A DNA stretch of 64,000 bases, taken from contig NZ_CP027846.1 of the NCBI RefSeq assembly GCF_003019255.1, forward strand, positions 1,488,001-1,552,000, given 5' to 3'. Under the pieces are notes generated by a model. That model was not told the origin of the DNA and made no database searches. It worked only from the letters and a program-made list of their open reading frames with translations. Made by a program: the position numbers and the translations under genes. Below, piece by piece: positions 17,352 to 25,564 of this stretch (the first letter of the stretch is position 1; every line of letters begins with the position of its first letter). Origin of the DNA: Staphylococcus kloosii (GTDB taxonomy: Bacteria > Bacillota > Bacilli > Staphylococcales > Staphylococcaceae).

Positions 17352-18271
17352 TGAAAAGCTTTGAAAATATAATGGGCGAATCAAATGATCTAACAAAACG
17401 TATTGCTAAAATCAAACAAGATGTTGTGAATGATAAAGACGTTAAAGCATTTTTAACCGAGCATCAGTCTGAACTTACTAATGCGATGATTGATGAAGAT
17501 TTAAATGTCCTACAAGAATACAAAGATCAACAAAAACATTATGACGGTCATCGTTTTGAAGATTGCCCAAACTTTGTAAAAGGTCATGTACCAGAACTTT
17601 ATATCGAGCATAATCATATCAAAATAAGATACTTACAATGCCCATGTAAGATTAAACACGATGAAGAGAAGTTTAATGCTCATTTAATTACCTCCCATCA
17701 TATGCAACGTGATACATTGAATGCGAAGTTAAAAGACATCCATATGGATGGTAAAAGACTAGAAGCAGCAATGAAAGCAGATGAAATATGTAATGATATA
17801 GCGAATGACAAAACGAATGTTAAAGGTTTATATTTATACGGTCAGTTTGGTACAGGTAAATCATTTATTTTAGGTGCTATAGCAAATCAGCTAAAAACTA
17901 AAAAAATACCATCTACTATTATTTATTTGCCGGAATTTATACGTACATTAAAAAGTGGATTTAAAGATGGAAGTTTTGAATCAAAATTAGCTACTGTACG
18001 AGAAGCGAATATTTTGATGCTTGATGACATCGGTGCAGAAGAAATTACACCATGGGTTAGAGACGAAGTTATTGGACCTATTTTACATTATAGAATGGTG
18101 CATGAATTACCAACATTCTTTAGTTCGAATTTAAATTTCAAAGAATTAGAACACCATTTATCAGTGACACGTGATGGTACTGAAAAAACGAAAGCTGCAC
18201 GAATTTTAGAACGTATTAAAACGTTATCGACACCTTATTATTTAGAAGGGAAAAATTATCGTGATGTTTGA
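17351..18271 (+). CDS. dnaI: primosomal protein DnaI (helicase loader)
   Basis: DnaI is the AAA+ ATPase that loads the replicative helicase. The N-terminal zinc-binding region includes CPCKIKHDEE-type residues around 97-105. The C-terminal ATPase carries Walker A GQFGTGKS (about 164-171) and Walker B ANILMLDDIGAE. At 306 residues it has the usual length. It begins in the dnaB stop codon. Its own stop overlaps the -35 box of the downstream thrS leader promoter. Confidence 0.94.
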   Translation: MKSFENIMGESNDLTKRIAKIKQDVVNDKDVKAFLTEHQSELTNAMIDEDLNVLQEYKDQQKHYDGHRFEDCPNFVKGHVPELYIEHNHIKIRYLQCPCKIKHDEEKFNAHLITSHHMQRDTLNAKLKDIHMDGKRLEAAMKADEICNDIANDKTNVKGLYLYGQFGTGKSFILGAIANQLKTKKIPSTIIYLPEFIRTLKSGFKDGSFESKLATVREANILMLDDIGAEEITPWVRDEVIGPILHYRMVHELPTFFSSNLNFKELEHHLSVTRDGTEKTKAARILERIKTLSTPYYLEGKNYRDV

Positions 18272-18295
18272 AAAATTAAATAAATGTTGTATAAT
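18268..18295 (+). promoter_or_regulatory. thrS leader promoter
   Basis: TTGAAA (18268-18273), a 16-base spacer and a perfect TATAAT (18290-18295). The -35 overlaps the dnaI stop codon. Confidence 0.65.
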
Positions 18296-18309
18296 AAATT
18301 TAAATCTAA

Positions 18310-18556
18310 ATTAAAGCGAAATAAATTGAGGACATGATAATTTATTCACTGATATCCAGAAAGTCATTAGCTGATGAGAATATGACTATCATAATAATTT
18401 TATTACTCCCTCAAGTACAGTGTTTGTAATGAACACTCGGCTCAAGACCGTTATCTTAAGTAGAGTTTATATTAGGCGATGATAAAACGTTTAATATATT
18501 ATTTTAGGGTGGTACCGCGAAGACCTCGTCCCTTTTTTAGGGGACGGGGTTTTTTT
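18310..18556 (+). promoter_or_regulatory. T-box riboswitch, threonine-specific
   Basis: This leader senses uncharged tRNA-Thr and controls thrS by transcription antitermination. The conserved T-box AGGGTGGTACCGCG lies at 18506-18519 and is followed by a GC-rich terminator. In Stem I, ATGA (18334-18337) can pair with TCAT (18389-18392). The codon ACT (18385-18387), followed by A, sits where the specifier loop should be. ACT is a threonine codon, matching the downstream gene. The 329-bp gap between dnaI and thrS is taken up by the promoter, this leader and the ribosome site. Confidence 0.92.
18524..18556 (+). terminator. T-box terminator before thrS
   Basis: CCTCGTCCC (18524-18532) pairs with GGGACGGGG (18541-18549), followed by T7. 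It forms when tRNA-Thr is charged. Confidence 0.88.
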
Positions 18557-18600
18557 ATTTCGTTTTATGCAGAGTGAGTTCAAAATAGGAGGGTTTAACT

Positions 18601-20538
18601 ATGGAACAAATTAATATTCAATTCCCAGATGGTAATTCAAAGGAATTCGATAAAGGGACTACTACAGAAGAAATAGCACAATCTATTAGTCCCGGTTTAC
18701 GTAAAAAAGCAGTTGCAGGTAAATTTAATGATAAATTAGTAGATTTAACTAGACCATTAGAATCAGATGGCGCTATTGAAATCGTAACGCCAGGTAGTGA
18801 AGAAGCATTAGAAGTGTTAAGACACTCAACAGCTCATTTAATGGCACAAGCATTAAAACGCTTATACGGAGATGTTAAATTTGGAGTAGGTCCAGTTATC
18901 GAAGGTGGCTTTTATTATGACTTCGATATGGACGAATCCATTTCATCTGATGATTTTGAAAAAATTGAAAAAACTATGAAACAAATCGTTGATGAAAATC
19001 ACAAAATTGAGCGTAAAGTAGTTACACGTGATGAAGCGAAAGCATTCTTTAGTGATGACCCTTATAAATTAGAGTTAATTGATGCAATACCAGCAGATGA
19101 AAACGTTACTTTATATTCGCAAGGTGAATTCACTGATTTATGCCGTGGCGTTCATGTGCCATCTACTTCAAAAATTAGAGAATTCAAATTGTTATCTACA
19201 GCAGGCGCATACTGGAGAGGCGACAGTAACAATAAAATGTTACAACGTATTTATGGTACTGCCTTCTTTGACAAAAAAGATTTAAAAGCACACTTGAAAA
19301 TGTTAGAAGAGCGTAAAGAACGTGACCATAGACGTATTGGGAAAGATTTAGAGTTATTTGCTAATAATCAACTCGTTGGTGCTGGACTACCATTATGGTT
19401 GCCAAATGGTGCTACAATTCGTCGTGAAATTGAACGTTACATTGTTGATAAAGAAGTAAGTATGGGTTATGACCATGTTTATACACCAGTTATGGCAAAC
19501 ACTGACTTATATAAAAAGTCAGGTCACTGGGATCACTACAATGAAGACATGTTCCCAACAATGAAACTAGATGAACAAGAAGAAATGGTATTACGCCCAA
19601 TGAATTGTCCTCACCACATGATGATTTATGCGAATAAACCACATTCTTACCGTGAATTACCAATTCGTATTGCTGAATTAGGTACAATGCATCGTTACGA
19701 AGCTAGTGGTGCAGTATCAGGTTTACAACGTGTACGAGGCATGACTTTAAATGATGCGCATATTTTCGTGCGACCTGATCAAATTAAAGAAGAATTTAAA
19801 CGCGTTGTTAATTTAATAATAGATGTATACGAAGATTTTGGCTTTGAAAATTATAACTTCCGCTTAAGTTACAGAGATCCTGAAGACAAAGAAAAATATT
19901 ACGATGACGATGACATGTGGGTAAAAGCTGAGAGTATGTTAAAAGAGGCAGTGGACGAGTTAGGATTAGAATATGTTGAAGCAGTTGGTGAAGCGGCATT
20001 CTACGGTCCAAAACTTGATGTCCAAGTGCAAACTGCAATGGGTAAAGAAGAAACTTTAAGTACTGCTCAATTAGATTTCTTACTTCCTCAAAAATTTGAA
20101 TTAACTTATATTGGAAATGATGGCGAACAACATCGTCCAGTTGTTATTCATAGAGGTGTCGTATCAACAATGGAAAGATTTGTTGCTTTCTTAACTGAAG
20201 AAACTAAAGGGGCGTTCCCAACATGGTTAGCGCCAATGCAAGTTGAAATCATACCAGTAAATGTTGATTTACATTATGATTATGCTCGAAACTTACAAGA
20301 TGAGTTAAAATCTCAAGGCGTAAGAGTAGAAATTGATGATCGTAATGAAAAAATGGGTTATAAAATACGTGAAGCACAAATGCAAAAAATTCCTTATCAG
20401 CTCGTTGTAGGTGATAAAGAAATGGAAAATAATGAAGTAAATGTACGTAAATATGGTTCTCAAGATCAAGAAACTGTAGAAAAAGATGACTTTATTTGGA
20501 ATTTAGTAGATGAGATTCGTCTGAAAAAGCAAAGATAG
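18601..20538 (+). CDS. thrS: threonyl-tRNA synthetase
   Basis: ThrRS charges tRNA-Thr with threonine and edits mischarged serine. The 645 residues comprise an N-terminal TGS domain (1-61), the editing domain (HSTAHLMAQALK zinc-like histidine motif at about 77), and the class II catalytic core. The core includes the MNCPHHM motif and its zinc-binding cysteine. The C-terminal anticodon-binding domain follows. The start follows GGAGGG. Control is by the T-box upstream. The gene stands alone, with a separate promoter for the lysP leader after it. Confidence 0.97.
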   Translation: MEQINIQFPDGNSKEFDKGTTTEEIAQSISPGLRKKAVAGKFNDKLVDLTRPLESDGAIEIVTPGSEEALEVLRHSTAHLMAQALKRLYGDVKFGVGPVIEGGFYYDFDMDESISSDDFEKIEKTMKQIVDENHKIERKVVTRDEAKAFFSDDPYKLELIDAIPADENVTLYSQGEFTDLCRGVHVPSTSKIREFKLLSTAGAYWRGDSNNKMLQRIYGTAFFDKKDLKAHLKMLEERKERDHRRIGKDLELFANNQLVGAGLPLWLPNGATIRREIERYIVDKEVSMGYDHVYTPVMANTDLYKKSGHWDHYNEDMFPTMKLDEQEEMVLRPMNCPHHMMIYANKPHSYRELPIRIAELGTMHRYEASGAVSGLQRVRGMTLNDAHIFVRPDQIKEEFKRVVNLIIDVYEDFGFENYNFRLSYRDPEDKEKYYDDDDMWVKAESMLKEAVDELGLEYVEAVGEAAFYGPKLDVQVQTAMGKEETLSTAQLDFLLPQKFELTYIGNDGEQHRPVVIHRGVVSTMERFVAFLTEETKGAFPTWLAPMQVEIIPVNVDLHYDYARNLQDELKSQGVRVEIDDRNEKMGYKIREAQMQKIPYQLVVGDKEMENNEVNVRKYGSQDQETVEKDDFIWNLVDEIRLKKQR

Positions 20539-20540
20539 TG

Positions 20541-20569
20541 TTGAAACAAATCAATTATTCATGTATATT
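20541..20569 (+). promoter_or_regulatory. promoter of the lysine riboswitch-lysP transcript
   Basis: TTGAAA (20541-20546), a 17-base spacer and TATATT (20564-20569) form a good SigA-type promoter about 50 bp before the riboswitch. Confidence 0.65.
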
Positions 20570-20618
20570 GATGAGTAGTGAAACAGTAAATAATTAAAAT
20601 TTAAATAAACTTTGAGTT

Positions 20619-20779
20619 AGAGGTTGCATTTTTAATCAGTAACTTTTCAATGGCTTGATGGAGCCCAGATTGAAATAGCAAAAGGTAAAAATGCCGAAAC
20701 ACACAATAACCATTATTGTTGTGTGTTGGGTCAGTCATCGATAAGATACTGGACTGTCACATATGTGATGTGCTACCTA
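20619..20779 (+). promoter_or_regulatory. lysine riboswitch (L box)
   Basis: The leader carries L-box signatures: AGAGGTTGC at the 5' end, an AGTAA motif, and AAAAGG...TGCCGAAAC. GGTCAGTCATC...ACTGGACTGTCAC follows, and the 3' closing strand is GTGCTACCT. AGGTTGCA (20621-20628) and TGCTACCT (20771-20778) can form the P1 helix with one mismatch. Lysine binding should stabilise P1 and favour the downstream terminator, switching off the lysine importer. With its terminator it fills most of the 392-bp gap before lysP. Confidence 0.92.
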
Positions 20780-20798
20780 GTATGATTGATAACACAGC

Positions 20799-20835
20799 GG
20801 TTGCATATCGGAAGGTATGCAACCATTTTTATTTT
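20799..20835 (+). terminator. lysine riboswitch terminator
   Basis: GGTTGCATA (20799-20807) pairs with TATGCAACC (20816-20824), followed by a T-rich tract. The left arm repeats part of the 5' P1 strand, so an alternative pairing with the right arm could serve as antiterminator. Confidence 0.85.
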
Positions 20836-20852
20836 CTTTAAATTTACATAGG

Positions 20853-20881
20853 TTGACATTTACTATAAGAAATTTTTTAAT
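20853..20881 (+). promoter_or_regulatory. possible second, riboswitch-independent lysP promoter
   Basis: A perfect TTGACA (20853-20858), a 17-base spacer and TTTAAT (20876-20881) lie downstream of the riboswitch terminator and 50 bp before lysP. A transcript from here would skip lysine control. Confidence 0.45.
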
Positions 20882-20930
20882 TTGTTTCTTTCAATAGTAA
20901 ACCTCTAAGCAAGACAGAAAGGAAGCTACT

Positions 20931-22421
20931 ATGGAAAAAAATCAACATGATGGGGTTAAAAGAGGACTAAAAGACCGCCATATTTCAATGATTGCGATAG
21001 GTGGCTGTATCGGTACTGGTTTGTTTATGACATCAGGCGGTGCTATTCATGATGCCGGTGCATTAGGTGCATTATTAGCTTACGCAATTATCGGGGCTAT
21101 GGTATTTTTCCTAATGACATCGTTAGGGGAAATGGCAACATATTTACCTGTATCTGGTTCATTCAGTACATACGCTACGCGATTCGTGGATCCTTCTTTA
21201 GGATTTGCATTAGGTTGGAACTATTGGTTCAATTGGGTCATTACAGTTGCAGCCGATGTTACGATAGCGGCGCAAGTTATTGAATATTGGACGCCTTTAC
21301 AATCATTACCAGCATGGATATGGAGCAGTATTTTCTTAATAATTATTTTTGGATTAAATGCGTTATCAGTACGTGTTTATGGTGAAAGTGAATATTGGTT
21401 CGCATTAATTAAAGTTGTTACAGTCATTATCTTTATTATTATTGGCTTATTAACAATCGTAGGTATTATGGGTGGAAAATTTGTAGGATTTGATACCTTT
21501 ACAGCAGGACAAGGACCAATCTTAGGTCATGGTTTAGGCGGCAGCTTGTTAACTATACTTGGTGTATTCCTTGTTGCTGGTTTCTCATTCCAAGGGACAG
21601 AATTGATAGGTATAACTGCAGGGGAATCAGAAAACCCTGAACGTGCAGTACCTAAAGCGATCAAACAAGTATTTTGGCGTATCTTACTATTTTACATTTT
21701 AGCAATTTTCGTAATTGGTATGCTTATTCCTTATAACAGCCCAGCGTTAATGGGTGGCGATAGCGATGTTGCAACGTCTCCATTTACACTTGTATTTAAA
21801 AATGCAGGTTTAGCGTTTGCCGCATCATTTATGAATGCCGTTATTTTAACTTCGGTATTATCAGCAGGGAACTCAGGTATGTACGCTTCGACGCGTATGC
21901 TTTATTCTATGAGTAAAGATAAATTAGCCTTCCCAATTTTTGCTAAAACTAATAAAAGTGGAGTGCCTTATCTATCTTTATTAGTAACTGCGCTTATCGT
22001 AATTGCAATTTTTGCGTTACAACATATTAGTGGTGATGCGTACGAATATATCGTAGCTGCAAGTGGTATGACTGGATTTATTGCTTGGGTTGGTATTGCA
22101 ATAAGTCACTATCGCTTTAGAAAAGCGTTTGATAAACAACACTATGATAAATCGATATTAAAATATAAAGCAAAACTATTCCCGTTTGGACCGATTTTTG
22201 CTGGTATATTATGTGTTATCGTAATTATTGGTCAAGATGTCGATTTTATCCAAACAGGTCATTTTAACCTTAATCGTTTTGTAATTACCTATATGGGAAT
22301 CCCAGTATTTTTTGCATTCTTTATCTACCATAAATTACGTTACAAAACTAAGATTATTCCATTAGAAAAAGTGGATCTTAGACAAGATGTTGATATGGAA
22401 GAAATAAAATCGCATAAATAA
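20931..22421 (+). CDS. lysP: lysine-specific permease
   Basis: LysP is an APC-family permease importing L-lysine across the cytoplasmic membrane. The 496-residue protein has about 12 hydrophobic segments and the family start ISMIAIGGCIGTGLFMTSGG. Conserved TAGESENPERAVPKAI lies after segment 6. The lysine riboswitch directly upstream makes lysine the most likely substrate. AGAAAGGAAG precedes the ATG. It is transcribed alone; a strong infC leader promoter starts right after its stop codon. Confidence 0.93.
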   Translation: MEKNQHDGVKRGLKDRHISMIAIGGCIGTGLFMTSGGAIHDAGALGALLAYAIIGAMVFFLMTSLGEMATYLPVSGSFSTYATRFVDPSLGFALGWNYWFNWVITVAADVTIAAQVIEYWTPLQSLPAWIWSSIFLIIIFGLNALSVRVYGESEYWFALIKVVTVIIFIIIGLLTIVGIMGGKFVGFDTFTAGQGPILGHGLGGSLLTILGVFLVAGFSFQGTELIGITAGESENPERAVPKAIKQVFWRILLFYILAIFVIGMLIPYNSPALMGGDSDVATSPFTLVFKNAGLAFAASFMNAVILTSVLSAGNSGMYASTRMLYSMSKDKLAFPIFAKTNKSGVPYLSLLVTALIVIAIFALQHISGDAYEYIVAASGMTGFIAWVGIAISHYRFRKAFDKQHYDKSILKYKAKLFPFGPIFAGILCVIVIIGQDVDFIQTGHFNLNRFVITYMGIPVFFAFFIYHKLRYKTKIIPLEKVDLRQDVDMEEIKSHK

Positions 22422-22432
22422 TTAAATATCTG

Positions 22433-22461
22433 TTGACTTATGTCTTAATCGTTGCTATGAT
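22433..22461 (+). promoter_or_regulatory. infC-rpmI-rplT promoter
   Basis: TTGACT (22433-22438), a 17-base spacer and TATGAT (22456-22461) with an extended TG motif. It is one of the strongest promoters visible in the window. Confidence 0.75.
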
Positions 22462-22467
22462 TAATAA

Positions 22468-22606
22468 CGTTGAATACGAAACGAACCAAGTAGAAGCTCC
22501 CGCTTCTCACCTGTAGCGACGCAAAGGCAGTTGGCAGGTCAATAATACATGTAGTAAACATGTGTAAAGCAGAGCGGGTGTAATTTATACTCGCTCTGCT
22601 TTTTTA
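22468..22606 (+). promoter_or_regulatory. L20-type attenuator leader of infC-rpmI-rplT
   Basis: The leader ends in a strong terminator: stem 22567-22579 with 22589-22601, then a T-run. Upstream, AGAAGC (22492-22497) can pair with GCTTCT (22502-22507). CCCGCT (22499-22504), which overlaps that hairpin, can instead pair with AGCGGG (22573-22578) in the terminator arm. These exclusive pairings are what attenuation needs. In Bacillus, L20 represses this operon through such a leader. The layout is seen here; L20 binding is inferred. Confidence 0.75.
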
Positions 22607-22644
22607 CTTGGCATAATTTCGTAAATTTCATGGAGGTGTCAACC

Positions 22645-23163
22645 ATAGCTAAAGATCAAACTCAAGTAAACGATAAGATTCGTGCGAAAGAATTAAGATT
22701 AATCGGTCAAGATGGCGAACAAATTGGTGTTAAACCAAAAAGTGAAGCATTAGAAATGGCCGATCGTGTAGGTTTAGACGTAGTAGTCGTAGCGCCAAAC
22801 GCTAAACCACCTGTTGGAAGAATTATGGACTACGGTAAATACAAATTCGAACAACAGAAAAAAGAAAAAGAAATGAAGAAGAAACAAAAAACAATAAACG
22901 TAAAAGAAATACGTTTAAGTCCTACTATTGAAGAACATGACTTCCAAACTAAGTTGAAAAATGGTCGTAAGTTCTTATCAAAAGGGGATAAATGTAAAGT
23001 TTCTATTCGTTTTAGAGGTAGAGCAATTACACATAAAGAAATTGGACAACGCGTTTTAGAAAAATTCGCTGAAGAATGTAAAGATATTGCTTCAGTTGAA
23101 CAAAAACCTAAAATGGAAGGGCGTCAAATGTTCATTATGTTAAGCCCTACAGCTGAAAAATAA
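22645..23163 (+). CDS. infC: translation initiation factor IF-3, probably with an AUA start
   Basis: IF-3 binds the 30S subunit, keeps it apart from 50S and rejects non-canonical start codons. The product has 172 residues from this start, with the family core NAKPPVGRIMDYGKYKFEQQKKEKE and the linker INVKEIRLSPTIEEHDF. GGAGG at 22632-22636 lies 8 bases before ATA (22645). Homology with Bacillus IF-3, whose start is AUU in the same place, supports it. An in-frame ATG (22630) and GTG (22636) have no usable ribosome site because they overlap GGAGG. A poor start would let IF-3 limit its own translation. Confidence 0.85.
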   Translation: MAKDQTQVNDKIRAKELRLIGQDGEQIGVKPKSEALEMADRVGLDVVVVAPNAKPPVGRIMDYGKYKFEQQKKEKEMKKKQKTINVKEIRLSPTIEEHDFQTKLKNGRKFLSKGDKCKVSIRFRGRAITHKEIGQRVLEKFAEECKDIASVEQKPKMEGRQMFIMLSPTAEK

Positions 23164-23190
23164 TATTCAAATCACAGGAGGAAATTTATC

Positions 23191-23391
23191 ATGCCTAAAA
23201 TGAAAACACACCGTGGAGCAGCTAAACGTGTTAAAAGAACTGGTTCAGGACAATTAAAACGTTCAAGAGCTTTCACATCTCACTTATTTGCAAACAAAAA
23301 CACTAAACAAAAACGTCAATTACGTAAAGCTAAGTTAGTTCATAAATCTGACTTAAAACGCGTAAAACAATTATTAGCTTACAAAAAATAA
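23191..23391 (+). CDS. rpmI: 50S ribosomal protein L35
   Basis: This is a 66-residue basic protein of the large subunit. The start PKMKTHRGAAKRVKRTGSG is the L35 signature, and about a third of the residues are lysine or arginine. CAGGAGG precedes the ATG. It lies 27 bp after infC and 64 bp before rplT in the conserved infC-rpmI-rplT operon. Confidence 0.97.
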   Translation: MPKMKTHRGAAKRVKRTGSGQLKRSRAFTSHLFANKNTKQKRQLRKAKLVHKSDLKRVKQLLAYKK

Positions 23392-23455
23392 TTAAACAAC
23401 GTTTACTTATCATTAACATTATAAAGAATTAACATATTTTGAGGAGGAATTTATT

Positions 23456-23812
23456 ATGCCACGAGTAAAAGGTGGAACAGTAACAAGAGCTCGTCGTAAA
23501 AAGACGATTAAATTAGCAAAAGGTTACTTCGGTGCGAAACGTACTTTATATAAAGTAGCAAAACAACAAGTTATGAAATCAGGTCAATATGCTTTCCGTG
23601 ACCGTCGTCAAAGAAAACGTGATTTCCGTAAATTATGGATTACACGTATTAATGCAGCTGCACGTCAACATGACATCAGCTACTCAAGATTAATGAACGG
23701 CTTGAAAAAAGCTGAAATTGACATTAACCGTAAAATGTTATCTGAAATTGCTATTTCAGACGACAAAGCTTTCGGTGAATTAGTAACTAAAGCAAAAGAT
23801 GCTTTAAAATAA
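23456..23812 (+). CDS. rplT: 50S ribosomal protein L20
   Basis: L20 is an early 50S assembly protein that binds 23S rRNA. In Bacillus it also binds the infC leader to repress its own operon. The 118-residue protein has the basic extended N-terminus (PRVKGGTVTRARRKK) and the globular C-terminal half. GAGGAGG precedes the ATG. It is the last gene of the operon, ahead of a perfect-stem terminator. Confidence 0.97.
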   Translation: MPRVKGGTVTRARRKKTIKLAKGYFGAKRTLYKVAKQQVMKSGQYAFRDRRQRKRDFRKLWITRINAAARQHDISYSRLMNGLKKAEIDINRKMLSEIAISDDKAFGELVTKAKDALK

Positions 23813-23819
23813 TAAGTAA

Positions 23820-23853
23820 AAAGAGATGTGGCGTTTGCTACATCTCTTTTTTA
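23820..23853 (+). terminator. terminator of infC-rpmI-rplT
   Basis: AAAGAGATGTGGC (23820-23832) pairs with GCTACATCTCTTT (23837-23849) with one G-T wobble, then T-rich sequence. Confidence 0.88.
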
Positions 23854-23914
23854 TTTTGAGATATAAAATAGATTTGATAAAATAACTACGAAGTCAAACA
23901 TGAAGGAGATACAT

Positions 23915-24526
23915 ATGTCTAAATTCGATGAACGCATTATAGTAGTGCCACGTAATATATTATTTGATGAAGAAAATAATCAATTTAACGGCTTTTTAGC
24001 TAACGATAGTACAAAAGGGCAAGAAATATTCGATACACTTAGTCAATACGAAGTTAAACGTAGAGGTGATATGGAAGAAGATCCTAACTACAAACAATTG
24101 ATTTCATATTGTTTGTTAGAAAACGAAAATAATCAACTTTTAGTCTATGAAAGACTATCTGGCGGCGGTGAAGATCGTTTACATGGTCAATCATCTATCG
24201 GTGTAGGTGGTCATATGAACGATATCGTTGGTGCGGATACAATTAATGAAGTATTAAGAACTAATGCGCAACGTGAGTTAGAAGAAGAAGTTGGGCTAGC
24301 ACCAGAGGAATCACAAAATTTACAATACATAGGCTTTATTAATGATGACACGAATGAAGTGGGCGAAGTACATCTAGGTGTCGTATTTAAAATCAAAGTG
24401 AATTCAAATGATGTAGAAGTACAAGAGACGGATACTTTAAAAATTAAATGGGTTGAACAAGGAAGTATCGATAATTACGATGACTTTGAAACATGGAGTT
24501 CTTTAATTTTAGAAGCTTTACAATAG
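23915..24526 (+). CDS. NUDIX hydrolase family protein
   Basis: The 203-residue protein contains a complete NUDIX box G-x5-E-x7-REUxEExGU: GADTINE, seven residues, then RELEEEVGL at about residues 106-127. This family uses a divalent metal to cleave a nucleoside diphosphate linked to another group. The substrate cannot be told from sequence. An N-terminal extension of about 60 residues precedes the fold. The ATG at 23915 lies 6 bases after AAGGAG; the ATG at 23900 overlaps it and is rejected. It lies 12 bp before the next gene, probably co-transcribed. Confidence 0.85.
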   Translation: MSKFDERIIVVPRNILFDEENNQFNGFLANDSTKGQEIFDTLSQYEVKRRGDMEEDPNYKQLISYCLLENENNQLLVYERLSGGGEDRLHGQSSIGVGGHMNDIVGADTINEVLRTNAQRELEEEVGLAPEESQNLQYIGFINDDTNEVGEVHLGVVFKIKVNSNDVEVQETDTLKIKWVEQGSIDNYDDFETWSSLILEALQ

Positions 24527-24538
24527 AGGTGAATAGCC

Positions 24539-25462
24539 ATGTCAGACATCATTCCTTTTCCGCGTTCGAGAGAAAAGTTAATAAGAGATATTAAAGTTGA
24601 ATTTAACAATAATCGTTTAGAAAAAGTTTATGAACTTTTCGAGGAATTTGAACAATATTTTGAATTAGATGAAACTCTATCATTGCTAAAATGCGCAACA
24701 TTACATGAATTAGGTTATTATTTAGAACTTAGAGAAGAAACTATTATTTTATTAAAGCAAGGTTTTAATAATTATGATGAACTTGTATTGTATTATGTTA
24801 AAAGCTTAAATAATTTAAAACAATATATTGAAGTTGTTGAAGTTATTAATCAAATTATAGATGAAGTACAGAATCATCAAACGAGAATGGAACTTTTTCC
24901 AATAAAAGAATTTGCACTTAGTCAATTAGAGCAATATAACAAAATTGCCGGCGAACAATTGCAACAATTTGATGCTTTATCTTTAAGAGAACAAATCAAT
25001 ACGATTTTAACTTTAATTGATAATAACCAATATAATTATAAAGAAACGGTGGCACACTTAATTAATTCTTTAACTTTGCAACCTAATGTAGTAAGCATTA
25101 TGTTAGAATACTTAAGGTTTGCACAATATGAAACGCGTATTCAATTAACAAAATTTGGTTATAAGCTTGACGTTGTCCCGAATAATTTAGAAGGATTAGA
25201 ACATACAGAACTTAAACAGCATATTATTCCTAGCGTTATTCAATTAATGGAAGAAGATGCAACGCAATTAATTAATGAGGCAGCACACGTTATGAATAAC
25301 CACGCTATATTATTATATCCACTTGATATAAATGACATAGCTTCTTCAGAACAGTGGATTGAGACGTATGAAAATTACTTTAAGTCAATGCTAGGCATCG
25401 ACAAAGGTGAAGCACATAGTGAAATTAAAAACTTAATTCTAAAACTAGACAATTTAACATAA
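24539..25462 (+). CDS. helical-repeat (TPR-like) protein of unknown function
   Basis: This soluble, acidic, almost entirely helical protein of 307 residues has no signal peptide or membrane segment. Repeated amphipathic helix pairs (for example ELFEEFEQYFELDETLSLLK and the segments that follow to about residue 130) suggest tetratricopeptide-like repeats. A C-terminal helical region starts near 145. Proteins of this kind sit next to tig in other staphylococci. I cannot assign a partner. AGAGGTG precedes the ATG. It follows the NUDIX gene after 12 bp. Confidence 0.75.
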   Translation: MSDIIPFPRSREKLIRDIKVEFNNNRLEKVYELFEEFEQYFELDETLSLLKCATLHELGYYLELREETIILLKQGFNNYDELVLYYVKSLNNLKQYIEVVEVINQIIDEVQNHQTRMELFPIKEFALSQLEQYNKIAGEQLQQFDALSLREQINTILTLIDNNQYNYKETVAHLINSLTLQPNVVSIMLEYLRFAQYETRIQLTKFGYKLDVVPNNLEGLEHTELKQHIIPSVIQLMEEDATQLINEAAHVMNNHAILLYPLDINDIASSEQWIETYENYFKSMLGIDKGEAHSEIKNLILKLDNLT

Positions 25463-25478
25463 TTAATAAATTACATTA

Positions 25479-25552
25479 TGGGTATACAAACAACATAGTA
25501 TCAATTCTTAACAAATTATTTTAGCTGTAAAACATCTGGGTTTGTATACCCA
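25479..25552. repeat. 13-bp perfect inverted repeat upstream of tig
   Basis: TGGGTATACAAAC (25479-25491) and GTTTGTATACCCA (25540-25552) are exact inverses separated by 48 bases. The right arm overlaps the predicted tig -35 region. A third GTATAC occurs in the -10 region at 25564-25569. It may be an operator pair or a large RNA stem at the end of the preceding transcript; there is no T-run after it. Confidence 0.6.
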
Positions 25553-25564
25553 CTTGTCGTATGG

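Noticed and set aside
20864..20869. TATAAG as the -10 for the TTGACA at 20853
   Set aside because: The spacer would be only 5 bases; TTTAAT at 17 bases is the better partner.
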